From: Schistocerca nitens
Taxonomy: Eukaryota; Arthropoda; Insecta; Orthoptera; Acrididae
DNA length: 64,000 nucleotides
NCBI RefSeq assembly: GCF_023898315.1
Contig: NC_064619.1
Location: forward strand, 480,727,376-480,791,375
Direction of reading: 5' to 3'
Shown here: positions 45,121-54,400 of the stretch, piece after piece
Layout of the letters: every line of letters begins with the position of its first letter
Numbering within the stretch: the stretch's first letter is position 1
Program-made: the position numbers and the translations under genes
Notes under the pieces: generated by a model
Told to the model about the DNA's origin: nothing
Seen by the model: the letters and a program-made list of their open reading frames with translations, nothing else
The model's database searches: none

Positions 45121-45553
45121 TTACTACATAACACTCCATAGATTATTCTGCCACTGAAGTCTCTGCTCTGGCGAGAGCCTTTAGGGATTCAGTAACTAAG
45201 GAAACTGTGGAAATACGTAGAGCACAAAATCTTATAAATCGGGTCGGCGATTTTCAACTGGACGAGGGTTGGGACCCGTTCATCTCTTTATTTCTTCCAA
45301 GAAAAAACATTCTATGGCATGTCTGGCACATCCGACGTTTTCTTTTAGCGACACGAGCGTAATTTCCGACAGAAGCGTAATGTCCGACAGGGGGCGGACA
45401 TGTAGTTCCACCTTTACGCATGCGTCTGTGCGCCATAGATGCAACACTATTTGCAGCCGGATTTCGATTGAGGACTCTCCTGTGAGATTGCCAAAGGGCA
45501 TTTCTGCGCCAGTTTTTGCTATAAAGCCGACACCAAGAACAAGCAGTCTCCTG
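45121..45553 (+). pseudogene. Third Penelope-like copy, continuation of the endonuclease
   Basis: Directly after the mariner the frame reads HSIDYSATEVSALARAFRDS and VTKETVEIRRAQNLINRVGD, then FQLDEGWDPFISLFLP. This is the C-terminal end of the GIY-YIG region and matches the reversed copies at 40.2 kb and 42.8 kb. The non-coding 3' part follows (GGGGGCGGACATG…CTATTTGCAG) until a LINE interrupts it at about 45554. A plus-strand 128-codon frame over it has no meaning of its own. Confidence 0.75.
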
Positions 45554-45639
45554 ATAAAAAAAGACTATCCGTCTGTTTTCAGAGGGTTGGAATCTCTCCT
45601 CCCACATGGAAAAATCTGTCGATTGAGCTACACTCAATA

Positions 45640-47520
45640 CATTTTCGCCGGTTGAAAACTCTCAGTAGCCCTACTCTGCGCCTCCGTCTTGCCCGCTGCC
45701 GCCGGTCCCCCGCCTACCGCCGTCGTCGTCGCCGTCGCCGCTGCTCGCTGTTCGCAGCCCGCGGGCTGCCGCTTCGGGGTCCGCTGGCGGCTTCCCGCCA
45801 CTGCACGCCGTCGGCGTCGCCGTCGCCATCGCCTCTGCCGCCTCTGCTGTCGTGTCACTGTCGCCGTTCCGTTTCTTCGCCTTCATCTTCGCCTGTTGTG
45901 TCGTCTCCCCGCTCATCGCTTTCGTTTCCTACCTCGGCGACACCCGTAGCCGGTAGGTTCATCTCCATTTAAACGTGGACACCCCAACCACCACCTTTAT
46001 CTACACCTCTCCTTCCTCTGCACCCACCATCACTTCATGGAGTTCCACCTCTGGTCCAGCTCCTTATGCCCAACCTCCTCTCATTACTGTTTCCCATCTC
46101 TTCCCCCATATTCTACCACCATATACACCAGTATACTATTGATCCCGCTCCCGCCCCCACCTTAATAGTTTGCCCCCATTCCCAGTAGCCTTAAATCACA
46201 GCACCTTCTTCACCTGCCTCAGTCATAGCATGCTGGGCCACAGTAGTCGCCCTGACGATTCACTGACGCCACCTCGCATTGGTGCCTCTGCATCCCAAGA
46301 AGGACCTTCTTCCTGTCACCTCCTCCTCCATCCAATCCCTCACCCTTTTTCCCAGGCCTCCCTCACCAATAAACTCCTAAACGATCAAGTGTCGACCTCG
46401 CTCATGCTTCCTCCACCAAAAAGCCACCACCCACCCCCATTCCTTCTGACTCACCCCCATTCCCACATACCAACCCCCGCCATGCACGCCTTCCTCCTCT
46501 GCCGCCCTGACCCCAGCTTCTTTGATGCCCATGCCCTCCCAACTTATTCCCCACAAGGACTCCATCTTCATGAAATCTCCCATTCCCTTTCTTCACACTG
46601 ACTGCTCAAATAGATCTGCCATATCACTTTGACACCCATGCCACTTTTACATCTTTCCTCACTGCCTCCTCCCACGGCCAACCGCAATTTCTTCACTACC
46701 CTCCAACCCTCACGGCCATGATCATGAAGGTCAGTACTGCAGCCATAGAGGTGGAGATGTTGACAGAATTGATTGCCCACCCTGTCCTTAAAATCCGTTC
46801 TGCCCACCACATTTACAATGACTCCAAATGCTCCTTCCTCACGCATGTCGAAGCTCAGCACTGCAGCCATAGAGGTGGAGATGTTAACAGAATTGCTTTC
46901 CCACCCTGTCCTTAAAATCTGTTCTGCCCACCACATTTACAATGACTCCAAATGCCCGTTCCTCATGCATGTCTTCACAGAATCCTTCTCCTCCATCGAC
47001 CACTTCCTCACCCAGGAAGCCCTTATCTACACCTTATCTACACTGCTGCCACTCTGTTGACCCCTCACACTCCCTCCCCCCCACCCCCCAATCCTACCAG
47101 TGCCAAAAGTGCCTGGTCTACAATGATCTCCTCCCACCTCCCCCCACTGCAAAGCCTCTCATTTCCTCAAACAGAGTCCAAATCTCACATACTCTCTTTG
47201 ATCTAATACATATAACGAAGCCCACCCCACCTGTTTCGCTAAATGTATGGCAAAACCCCATCCCACCAAACCAGAGCTTACCATCCCCTTTCATCCCATT
47301 GATGAACCCCTCTACCCCAACAATTCCCTTCACCCACCTGCCACAGCCGAAGACTTCATCTCCTAACAATCGTCCTTCAGAACACCCACCCATTCTGACA
47401 CCCACACACACTCCAGCGGGCCTTCCTGCCACCCATCCCATTTTTCACCTGAATGCCTATGCCACCTGCTCCCACAACCAAGCTCACCTCATCTTTACCC
47501 ACCTCAACACTCTTATCTAA
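45640..47520 (+). pseudogene. Gag-like region of the C-rich LINE
   Basis: GC-rich at first (45680-45960: Arg/Ala/Pro-rich in any frame), then Pro/Ser/Thr-rich frames (46170-46601, 46942-47520). Such a proline-rich first open frame is common in LINEs with a nucleic-acid-binding gag. Phrases such as LITEL and KIRSAHHIYNDSKCSFLTHV near 46750-46840 suggest the RRM-like or C-terminal gag core, but I see no intact zinc knuckle. The reading frame is broken by a 124-bp tandem duplication and several shifts. The long open frames owe much to the scarcity of A, and hence of stop codons, on this strand. Confidence 0.45.
46734..46981 (+). repeat. Tandem duplication, 124-bp unit, two copies
   Basis: CTGCAGCCATAGAGGTGGAG recurs 124 bp later, as do CACCCTGTCCTTAAAATC and TTTACAATGACTCCAAATG. 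124 is not a multiple of three, so the duplication shifts the frame of the gag-like region. Confidence 0.9.
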
Positions 47521-47859
47521 ACCTCTCTCACCCCCCTCCTTCCCCTTCACTCCATCCTGGCGCAATGCCAGTATAATCTTCTTTGTCAAGACATTTGCTC
47601 CTTCCCTGCTTACAAGCCTGTATTCAAGGATACCCTGTCACAGCACCAGGTTAAAACTTTCATCCTCAATATAACCTTCCTCCAACCTCATCACATTGTC
47701 CCCACCTTTCCCTTTGTCCTTCAGCATACCGATAATTCCTGCCCCTTAGCGGAAGGTGTGGTAGCTATTGGCCACCTTAAGCCTATCCCCAACTGGCAAC
47801 AGCCCATGCTCAATGACCCTACCTCCCGCCTCCCCCTCACCATCACCTCTGTCACCTGT

Positions 47860-48480
47860 CACCATATAAATTTGTCCTTTTGCCCCCGTCCCCTACGACT
47901 TCCTGTGCCATGTTGATTGCACTATCTACATGATTGCCACAGACTTCCATGATCACAAACTTGCCACCAGCCAATGGTGGCATCAGTTCCTTTCCACTCT
48001 CTAAGGTAATCTTGTCCCCCTCCCCCAGTACACCTCACTTGAAAGTAATACCACCCCCGATTCCATCCTCAATTCTCTCAATCTCTTCGAGAATTTGACT
48101 TCAGACATCCTAGCACCCAATGGGTGTGACCATCTCTTTTGAACCTCGCCCTCACCTGTCTCCCCACCCTGAACCCCTCCCAAGGTCGTTTATGACTACT
48201 GCAATGCTGACTGGAATGCCTACTGGGAACCCATTGACACCCAGTTCGGAAGCCACCCCTTCCCCTTCCTCCATCCCTATGACATCGCTCACACCTCATC
48301 CTTCCCCCAGAAGACCACCTCTGACACTGTGATAGCCCACATTCCCATTAAACCAATTCACCCTCACTATTTTACCCTTCCTCAAGAGGCTGTACTCCTT
48401 CTCTGTGAATCCCACCTGCTCTATCATTCCTTCCTCTGCACTTGTGACTAGGACATACTCCTCTGCCGCCAGCAGTTACT
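47860..48480 (+). pseudogene. C-rich LINE: endonuclease-to-RT linker remnant
   Basis: Frames in this part read CHVDCTIYMIATDFHDHKLA, later DYCNADWNAYWEPIDTQFGS and PIKPIHPHYFTLPQEAVLLL. I match these to the end of the AP-like endonuclease and the linker that precedes the RT in LINEs of this kind ('NW..Yw..v…', then 'ip.k…lp..a..ll..'). The rest of the endonuclease upstream is too broken to delimit. Stops and shifts are scattered (for example after HSFLCTCD at 48448). Confidence 0.5.
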
Positions 48481-48800
48481 TAGACACCTTCTGACAGTAA
48501 ATAACAGTCGGTATTGGCGCCATACATGCATGCATATTACTCAACACAACCCTGCCTGTCAACTCCTCCAAGTAATCGTCATCATTCCCCCACCTTCCTA
48601 GGAGCCATCCCAACCTGAATTACACACTCCTCTATAACCACCCCTTTCCTGAAAATCTCAGTAAGGCTAACGATCTTCCTTCCCACGTCTCTGTAGTCTT
48701 CTTCTTACCTGATGACCCTCACTTTGATTACTCCCTCTTCCCTGATGTAATTGACTGCACCAATACTACTGCCCTGCTGATTGTTTGTAGCTTCCGCTAC

Positions 48801-49199
48801 TTGGACCAGTTATCAGCTTCAGAATTGAACACACCTACTACAGCACATGACATTAAACTCATCCTGCACTCCAAACGCAACACTGCCCGTGGTTACGGTT
48901 GCATCACCTACTGCCACCTCAAGGAAAGCCCTCTCTCCTTCCTTGTCACCCTTGCCACCCTGTACAACACCATTCTCCCCACTGGCGTTTATCTGTGGAA
49001 GACCTCCCGCACCCTGTTATTCCTTAAATCCAACCAATTCCCGTCTGACACCTCCTCCTATCGCCCCATATGCGTCTACTCGATGTTCAGTAAGGTCTTT
49101 GAGTCCATCCTCTCCCACCATATCCACCACCACCTGACTCAATCCACTTCCTTCCTCTTGCCCACTCTGGTTTCCAGCCTCCCACCTTTGCCGATCTAA
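48801..49199 (+). pseudogene. C-rich LINE: first part of the RT, truncated
   Basis: The 132-codon frame reads LNTPTTAHDIKLILHSKRNT, ARGYGCITYCHLKESPLSFL, TLYNTILPTG, LWKTSRTLLFLKSNQFPSD, TSSYRPICVYSMFSKVFESI. This is the start of a LINE RT: motif 1 (usual 'K..APG.DGI'), motif 2 ('W..s...ll.KP.k.p.d') and the 'YRPIcL.s...K..E' box. It ends within the fingers (HHLTQSTSFLLPTL), and the sequence passes into a non-coding 3' part, so the palm with both catalytic Asp motifs is deleted. It cannot support retroposition. Confidence 0.82.
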
Positions 49200-49587
49200 T
49201 CCATCACTCTAACATAACTATGTTACGGAAGTGGAGTGCGTTTTAAGTGTCGTCGGCCCCTGAAGTTTCATACTATGAGCACCATTTCAATCGTGCTCTC
49301 TGTGCCGCCAATGTTTATATGCTACGTCCTCATCGAGTGTCATTTCATCTATATGTGGATTTTTGTAATGTGCCTGATCAAACTACTCCTTTTTTTGTAT
49401 ATTTTAACTCCAATTGCTTCCCCTTATCATGTGTTAACTTCAATTTTTATCCCCCTATTTTATGTATTTAAAGTTTCTCCTATGATATTTTATACAGTCT
49501 CTTGGCTGAAGAGAGGCGAATTGTGCTGCTGCCAGCCCAGCCCTACCCACGTAGGGTACAGGTATGAAATAACAATTTTAGAGAAAA

Positions 49588-49735
49588 GAAAACTAGCAGT
49601 CTTCAGTATTGTACACTAACCTGAAAGTGGCTGGATTGTTGCCAGCCGAAATACTGTGGCAATAAGTCAACATGATCCGTTTGCAGTTCCAAAGCCTCAC
49701 AGAATATTCAGTACGCGGGGAAAACGTCAAGAGTC
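49588..49735 (+). mobile_element. 3' end of the third Penelope-like copy
   Basis: CTGAAAGTGGCTGGATTGTTGCCAGCCGAAATACTGTGGCAATAAGTCAACATGATCC-like sequence aligns with the reverse complement of 42400-42540 at the end of the truncated reversed copy. This confirms that the 45.5-49.6 kb LINE is an insertion and not a neighbour. Confidence 0.78.
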
Positions 49736-49789
49736 GGAAGCTTTCCATGGTCAGCTGGACCATTTCCTAGCCCCTGTATTTGCTTAAGT

Positions 49790-50540
49790 TTGTCAACTCT
49801 CTCAAAGGACTGTTTTAAATACTGGTCTGTAATTGAAACCTGTTCTGAAAGCTCGGGACATATAAACTTCTTTAAACATTTTTACTAAGTTTGTGCTAGT
49901 CGTTGTTACTAGTGACTTTGAAAAATCTTGATTTAAATTTGTCATGTCTTTTACAGGGCCGTGTTAAATTTTGGTCTGTAGTCTAAAAAAATCTGTTAGC
50001 TTGCGCAGTTGAATTTATTTAAATATTTTAACTTTCGCTAAATTTGGCCGTCAAATATTTTGGTCTGTAATTTAAAACAATTCTGTTAGCTTTGGAAATT
50101 TTACCTGTTACTGAAATGAAATGATCATATGGCATTGTTAGCCGGGAGACCCCATGCGGGGTGTTTGGCCGCCGAAAGTGCAGTCCTTTTCAGCTGTCGC
50201 CATTTCGACGACTTGCGAATCAATGATGATGAAAGACACACAACACCCAGTCATCTCGAGGCAGAGAAAATCCCTGACCCCGCCGGGAATCGAACCCAGG
50301 ACACCGTGCACTGAAAGCGAGAACGCTACCGCAAGACCACGAGCTGTGGATGTACCTGTTACTAAATCTGTGCTAGTCGTTGTTACACCTCACCTTCAAA
50401 AGTTTTCCTTTAAATTTGTTAGGTCTCTTAAAGGACCATGTTAAATCTTGGGCCTGTAATGTGAAACAATTGTATTAGCCTGGGACATTTAAGGTGCCAA
50501 ATTTGCTTTAACATTTTACTTTCGTTAAACTGGTTTATCC
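49790..50540. repeat. Irregular tandem repeats around a SINE
   Basis: The words TTTGGTCTGTAATTTAAAAC (variants at about 49829, 49971, 50059, 50449), TGTGCTAGTCGTTGTTAC (49892, 50370) and AAATTTGTCATGTCTTTTA / AAATTTGTTAGGTCTCTTA (49936, 50414) recur. With the SINE removed, the larger period is about 227 bp, with shorter repeats of about 90 bp inside. No frame crosses it. It may be a decayed satellite block. Confidence 0.65.
50117..50351 (-). mobile_element. tRNA-derived SINE, fifth family, reversed
   Basis: Reverse strand: CGTGGTCTTGCGGTAGCGTT (A box), GGTTCGATTCCCGGCGGGGT (B box), body with TCAGGGATTTTCTCTGCCTC, ending GGGGTCTCCCGGC. Flanks TTACCTGTTACTGAA and TACCTGTTACTAAAT form a decayed target duplication. 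Confidence 0.85.
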
Positions 50541-50971
50541 ACTGTGCTCCTTTGCATTTAAACCAATCCACTCACTGTTTTAAGAACTGATGATTTCTAA
50601 GAGATTATTTAATTGTGTTTTGCTATTATTGCTTTAAAGATTGTTTAACTAATATCAACTACTTGGGAAATAATGAACGATTTCACAATCTGGGCGCTTG
50701 AATTACTGTTAACTTGGCTTTCCGCAGCTCAGTCTTTAATGAACTACATCCACAGTATTTCATAAATGACGCTCACAATTACTTATGTACAGGATGATCA
50801 ATATCAGAAGTATCTCGAAAACTTTATATCGGATCGAATGATACAAATTCGACCCCCATCCCACTCATTTTTTAAATTAAAATCAGTCTGATTTGATGCT
50901 GCCCATGACGGATTACTCGAATGTGGCAACCTATTCCTCTACTGTGCCTACTTCTTCATCTCAAAGAAGCA
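50541..50971. other. Unassigned sequence
   Basis: No recognisable repeat or gene; leads into the duplicated LINE segment. Confidence 0.5.
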
Positions 50972-51112
50972 CTTGTCCCTTTACCTTCCTAAACCCAAAC
51001 TTATCGTCATCTAAGAGATCGCAGTTTCCTGTTTTCTTGTATGCTATTAGTGTCAGAAACTTAGATGCATGAGCTGTTACGCGATAATTCTCACATTTGT
51101 CGCTTCTTGCAT
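50972..51112 (-). repeat. 141-bp LINE segment, copy 1
   Basis: 140 of 141 bases are identical to 52433-52573, in the same orientation. On the reverse strand it encodes KTGNCDLLDDDKFGFRKVKG, an RT-type segment ('QFGFRKGRST' region). Copy 2 sits in its proper place within the LINE; this one is displaced to the far side of the C-terminal region. Confidence 0.9.
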
Positions 51113-51129
51113 CCACAATTATTTGCTGG

Positions 51130-51720
51130 ATATGTATTCCAGTCTCATTTTTCCGCTAGAGTTTTCTCCCCTGTAGCTCCCTTTAGAACCATGGAAGTTA
51201 TTCCCTGATGTCTTAACAGATGTCCTACCATCCTCTCCCATCATCTTGTCAGTGTTTTCCATACATTGTTTAGCACGCCGATTCTCCAGAGAACCACCAT
51301 TCCTTACTCTATCAGTTCACCTAATTTTCAACATTCTTCCGTAGCACCACATCTCAAATGCTTCTACTATCTTCTATTCCGGTTTTCCCACAGTTCATTT
51401 TTCACTATCATACAATGCTAGGATTCAAACGTACATTCCTAAAAATCTCTTCCTTAAATAATATTTATATTTGATGCTAGTAGACTTACCACTGCTATTC
51501 TGCTTTTTATATCCTCCTTGTCCGTCCATCATGAATTATTTTGCTGCCTAGACAGCAGAATTTCTTAACTTCATCTACTTCGTGATCACTAACGTTGATG
51601 TTAAGTTTCTTGCTGTTCTCATTTCTGCTACTTCTCATTACTTTCGTCTTTCTTTATTTTATTCTCAGTCCATAATCTGTACTCATTTGACCATACATTC
51701 CATTCAGCAGATTCTGTAAT
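51130..51720 (-). pseudogene. LINE RT C-terminal region, reversed
   Basis: Frames on the reverse strand give MSTDYGLRIK then KTKVMRSSRN (usual 'GL.iN..KTKvM'), LNINVSDHEVDEVKKFCCLG with SKIIHDGRTR (usual 'v..F.YLGS.it.dG'), and further on WWFSGESAC-type remnants where 'LRRIG..R.L' and 'R..W.GH.LR' boxes are expected. This is the region after the catalytic core in endonuclease-bearing LINEs. It is broken by more than ten stops. A tRNA-like insertion at 51725-51878 separates it from the palm. Confidence 0.7.
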
Positions 51721-51724
51721 TCTC

Positions 51725-51878
51725 GAAGGAGGTAAGAGACAAGATACTGGACTAAGTGAAACGATGAGGACGGGTCGTGAGTCGTGCATGGGTAGCTCAG
51801 ATGGTAGAGCACTTGCCCAAGAAAGGCGCGAAGGTCCAGAGTCGTGCTCTGGCACATGGTTTTAATCTGTCAGGCAGT
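51725..51878 (+). mobile_element. tRNA-Ala-like SINE inside the LINE
   Basis: GGGTAGCTCAGATGGTAGAG is a clear tRNA A-box region, with CTTGCCCAAGAAAGGCG as anticodon-arm equivalent and a degenerate B box (GTCCAGAGTCGTGCTC). It ends GGCACATGGTTTTAATCTGTC. Flanks TCTGTAATTCTC and TCCTGTAATTTTCT are a decayed target duplication, so it is an inserted retroposon and not a working tRNA gene. Confidence 0.7.
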
Positions 51879-52254
51879 TCCTGTAATTTTCTTTTACTTC
51901 CACTGGGGGTAGCAATGGCATCAGTGATTCATATTATTGATACCATTTCACCATGAATTTTAATTCCACTCTTGAACTTTCGTTTCCGTTGATGTAAAGA
52001 TTAAACAGTAAGGGCAGAAGACTACATCTCTGTCTTACACTCTTTTTAACCCAAGTACTTGGTTCTTCGTTTTCCAGTCTTATTGTTCCCTCTCGGCTCT
52101 CGCACGTATTGTGTATTACCTGTCTTTCCCTCTAACTTATCCCTGTTTTTCTCAGAATTTCGAACATCTTGTTCCATTTGACATTGTCGAACACTTTTTC
52201 CATGGCCACAAATACTATTAATAAATCTTGATTTTTTCTTTTTGGAAATTCCTA

Positions 52255-52424
52255 GTAAGAGCCTGTGGAATCGAACTAATGAGGTCACATGCCCCTAAGC
52301 TTACACGCTACTTAATCTAACTTACGCTAAGGACAACACACACATGCCTGAGGGAGGACTCGAACCTCTAATGGGGGGGGGGGGGGGGCGAACTGCCTAG
52401 CTCGTGCGGTGAGCAACGTCAGAA
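52255..52424 (-). mobile_element. SINE family C, decayed, reversed, with a G run
   Basis: CCCCTAAGCTTACACGCTAC, CTAAGGACAACACACACATG and CCTGAGGGAGGACTCGAACC match the reversed family C body and B box. A run of about 15 G (52374-52388) replaces part of the head. Boundaries are approximate. Confidence 0.75.
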
Positions 52425-52432
52425 ATGCCTCT

Positions 52433-52573
52433 CTTGTCGCTTTACCTTCCTAAACCCAAACTTATCGTCATCTAAGAGATCGCAGTTTCCTGTTTTCTTG
52501 TATGCTATTAGTGTCAGAAACTTAGATGCATGAGCTGTTACGCGATAATTCTCACATTTGTCGCTTCTTGCAT
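52433..52573 (-). repeat. 141-bp LINE segment, copy 2 (in place)
   Basis: Partner of 50972-51112, with a single mismatch. It lies where the RT fingers are expected. Confidence 0.9.
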
Positions 52574-53389
52574 GGTTCGGATTTGTGTGGACAACATTTT
52601 TCCGGAAGTCAGGTGGTACATCCACAGTCCCATACATTCTACACACCAATGTAAATAGTCACTTTGTTAATGTCCTCCCCCCTCCCATGATAATTTTAGA
52701 ACTTCTGATGGAATGTTATCTATACCTTCTGCCTTTTTGATTTTAAGTCTTCCAAAGCTCTTTTAAACTCTCAATATAATACAGGATTCCCTGTCTCTTC
52801 TACGTTGACTCCTCTCACTTCTTGTATCACATCACGCAAGTCTTCCCCTTCATACAGGCCTTCAGTGTGCTCTTTCCACTTATTCACTCTCTCTCCTCTA
52901 AATTTAAAGGTGGAACTCCCCTCCCATTCTTAATGTTACCACACTTGCTTTTAATTTCACCGAAGGTTGTATTGAATTTTCTGTACGCTGAGTCAGTCCT
53001 GCCGATAGTTATTTCTTTTTCAGTTTCTTCACATTTTTCCTGCAGTCATTTCATGTTAGATCCCCGCACTTACTACTTATTTCATTCCTAAGTGACATGT
53101 ATTTCTGTATTTCTGAATTTACCTGAATGTTTTTGTACTTCCTTGTTTCATCGATCTAGCGCAGTATTTCTTCTCTTACCCATGGCTTCTTCGCAGTTGC
53201 CTTCTTTCTAATTATGCTTTTCTTTCAAACTTCTGTGATTGCCGTATTTCGAGATGTCCATTCCTCGTCAGCTGAAGTACCTACTGAGATATTCCTTATT
53301 CCTGTATCCATAGCCTTAGAGAACTTTAAACGTATCTCGCCATTCCTTAGTATTTCCGTATCTCACTTCTCTGCGTATTAATTCTTCGT

Positions 53390-53790
53390 GACTAATGCCT
53401 TAAAGTTCAGACTGCTCTTCATCACTACTATATTGCGGTCTGAGTCTATATCTGCTCCGGGGTACACCTTACAATGCGGTATCAGATTTTGGAATTTCTG
53501 TCTGACCACGACGTCATCTACTCGAAATATTCCCGTATCTGTCGGTCTTTACCAAGCATATCTCCTCCTCTTGTTATTCTTCAACAAAGTATTCGCTGTC
53601 ACTAACTGAAATTTGCCGCAGAACTCAGTTAGTCTGTCTCATTTCCAGTACCAAGCTCATATTCTCCCGTAACCCTTTCTTCTACTCCTTCCCGTACAAC
53701 CACATTTCAGGCCCCACGACTATTAGATTTTCATCCCCTTTTAAATGCTGAATTATCCATTCAATATCCTCAATCATTCAGATTATACAG
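53390..53790 (-). pseudogene. LINE AP-like endonuclease, C-terminal part
   Basis: The reverse strand, in shifting frames, reads VDDVVVRQKFQNLIPHCKVY then PGADIDSDHNIVVMKSSLNF (about 53530-53400). This is the end of an AP endonuclease with the 'GaDidSDH' catalytic motif, His included. Upstream, NVVVREGVEERVTGEYELGT near 53690 corresponds to the core where 'GdfNa' lies close by. It is partly preserved and interrupted by stops. It sets the 5' side of this LINE in the correct order before the linker and RT. Confidence 0.72.
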
Positions 53791-53820
53791 AAACAAAAAA
53801 TGCGTAAGTTTTGTCTGAGA

Positions 53821-53965
53821 CCGCTACGGTCTCGGGTTCGAATCCTGCCTCGGGCATGGATGTGTGTGACGTCCTTAGGTTAGTTAGGTGTAAGTAGTTC
53901 TAAGTTCTAGGGGACTGATGACCTCAGAAGTTGAGTCCCATAGTGCTCAGAGCCATTTGAACCAT
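53821..53965 (+). mobile_element. SINE family A, 5'-truncated
   Basis: Starts at CCGCTACGGTCTCGGGTTCG, just before the B box. Perfect 12-bp target duplication TTTTGTCTGAGA at 53809-53820 and 53966-53977. Confidence 0.9.
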
Positions 53966-53977
53966 TTTTGTCTGAGA

Positions 53978-54400
53978 CAAAACTTTTTTCTGTTTCTCGA
54001 CGGGTGGTGCAGTAATTCAGGAAATTAAAACGGGTATAAAATCGTATGTTTCGAAATGCTATCCAATGACATTTGAATTAATCCCACACCTCCACAATTC
54101 GATAATAGAACAGGCAACTATTTCATAACTTTTAATGAGAAACTCGATTCCTCCGGAAAAACGAGGAGGAGACTGCTCGAAGAGCCTGTGTGTCCGTGTA
54201 GTGAGCTACTACTTATCATAAAAGGCATTGCAGGGCGATCAGAGGAAAGTTCATTGATTCGTTTAATACTAAGTCAGAAACCAGATTTAGCATTATCCAT
54301 GACCAATGACGTGGGCGTTGTAGTTTTCTGTTTACTTTGGGGTGCTTTATTAATGTGAGTCCCTTTGCCTCTCACATATTAAAGTGTTCTTTTCCCACTA
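53978..54400. other. Unassigned sequence
   Basis: About 420 bases without a recognised feature; the left end of the next element may lie in it. Confidence 0.45.

Larger units (their letters stand above)
45554..49587 (+). mobile_element. C-rich LINE inserted in the third Penelope-like copy
   Basis: A 4-kb insertion flanked by AACAAGCAGTCTCCTG (45538-45553) and AACTAGCAGTCTTCAG (49588-49603), a decayed 16-bp target duplication; the PLE continues on both sides. The coding strand is extremely pyrimidine-rich, with long runs of CCTCC/CCACC words. It contains a gag-like region, an endonuclease remnant and the start of an RT. The 3' end has a short A-rich tail (AGAGAAAAGAA). Confidence 0.8.
52000..52650 (-). 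pseudogene. LINE RT fingers and palm, split by a SINE
   Basis: Before the SINE (52649-52433, reverse strand) is the 'PPDFRKNVVHTNPNH'-type and KKTGNCDLLDDDKFGFRKVK segment. After it (about 52232-52000) come FVAMEKVFDNVKWNKMFEIL with the first catalytic Asp, RKTGIS, and SVRQRCSLLPLLFNLYIN (usual 'GVRQGCsLSPlLFNlYi'). The palm box with the Asp pair is not seen; the tRNA-like insertion and the C-terminal region follow. A third Asp-bearing motif is therefore missing and the copy is inactive. Confidence 0.75.
51113..53808 (-). mobile_element. Reversed LINE with endonuclease and RT
   Basis: Order on the reverse strand: endonuclease end (53790-53390), linker (about 53100-52750), RT start (52650-52433), SINE insertion, RT palm (52230-52000), another SINE-like insertion, then the C-terminal region (51720-51120). 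It is a close relative of the 22.3-25.9 kb LINE. Confidence 0.7.

Noticed and set aside
45652-45972. Arg/Ala/Pro-rich frames on both strands
   Set aside because: They reflect GC-rich triplet-like composition of the LINE leader; several frames are open at once and none matches a family.
46170-47520. Proline-rich 140-190 codon frames as possible host genes
   Set aside because: The strand has few A and so few stops. Position, target duplication and downstream RT make it a LINE gag-like region.
51785-51855. A tRNA-Ala gene
   Set aside because: The B box and 3' half are degenerate, there is a retroposon-like body, and a decayed target duplication surrounds it.
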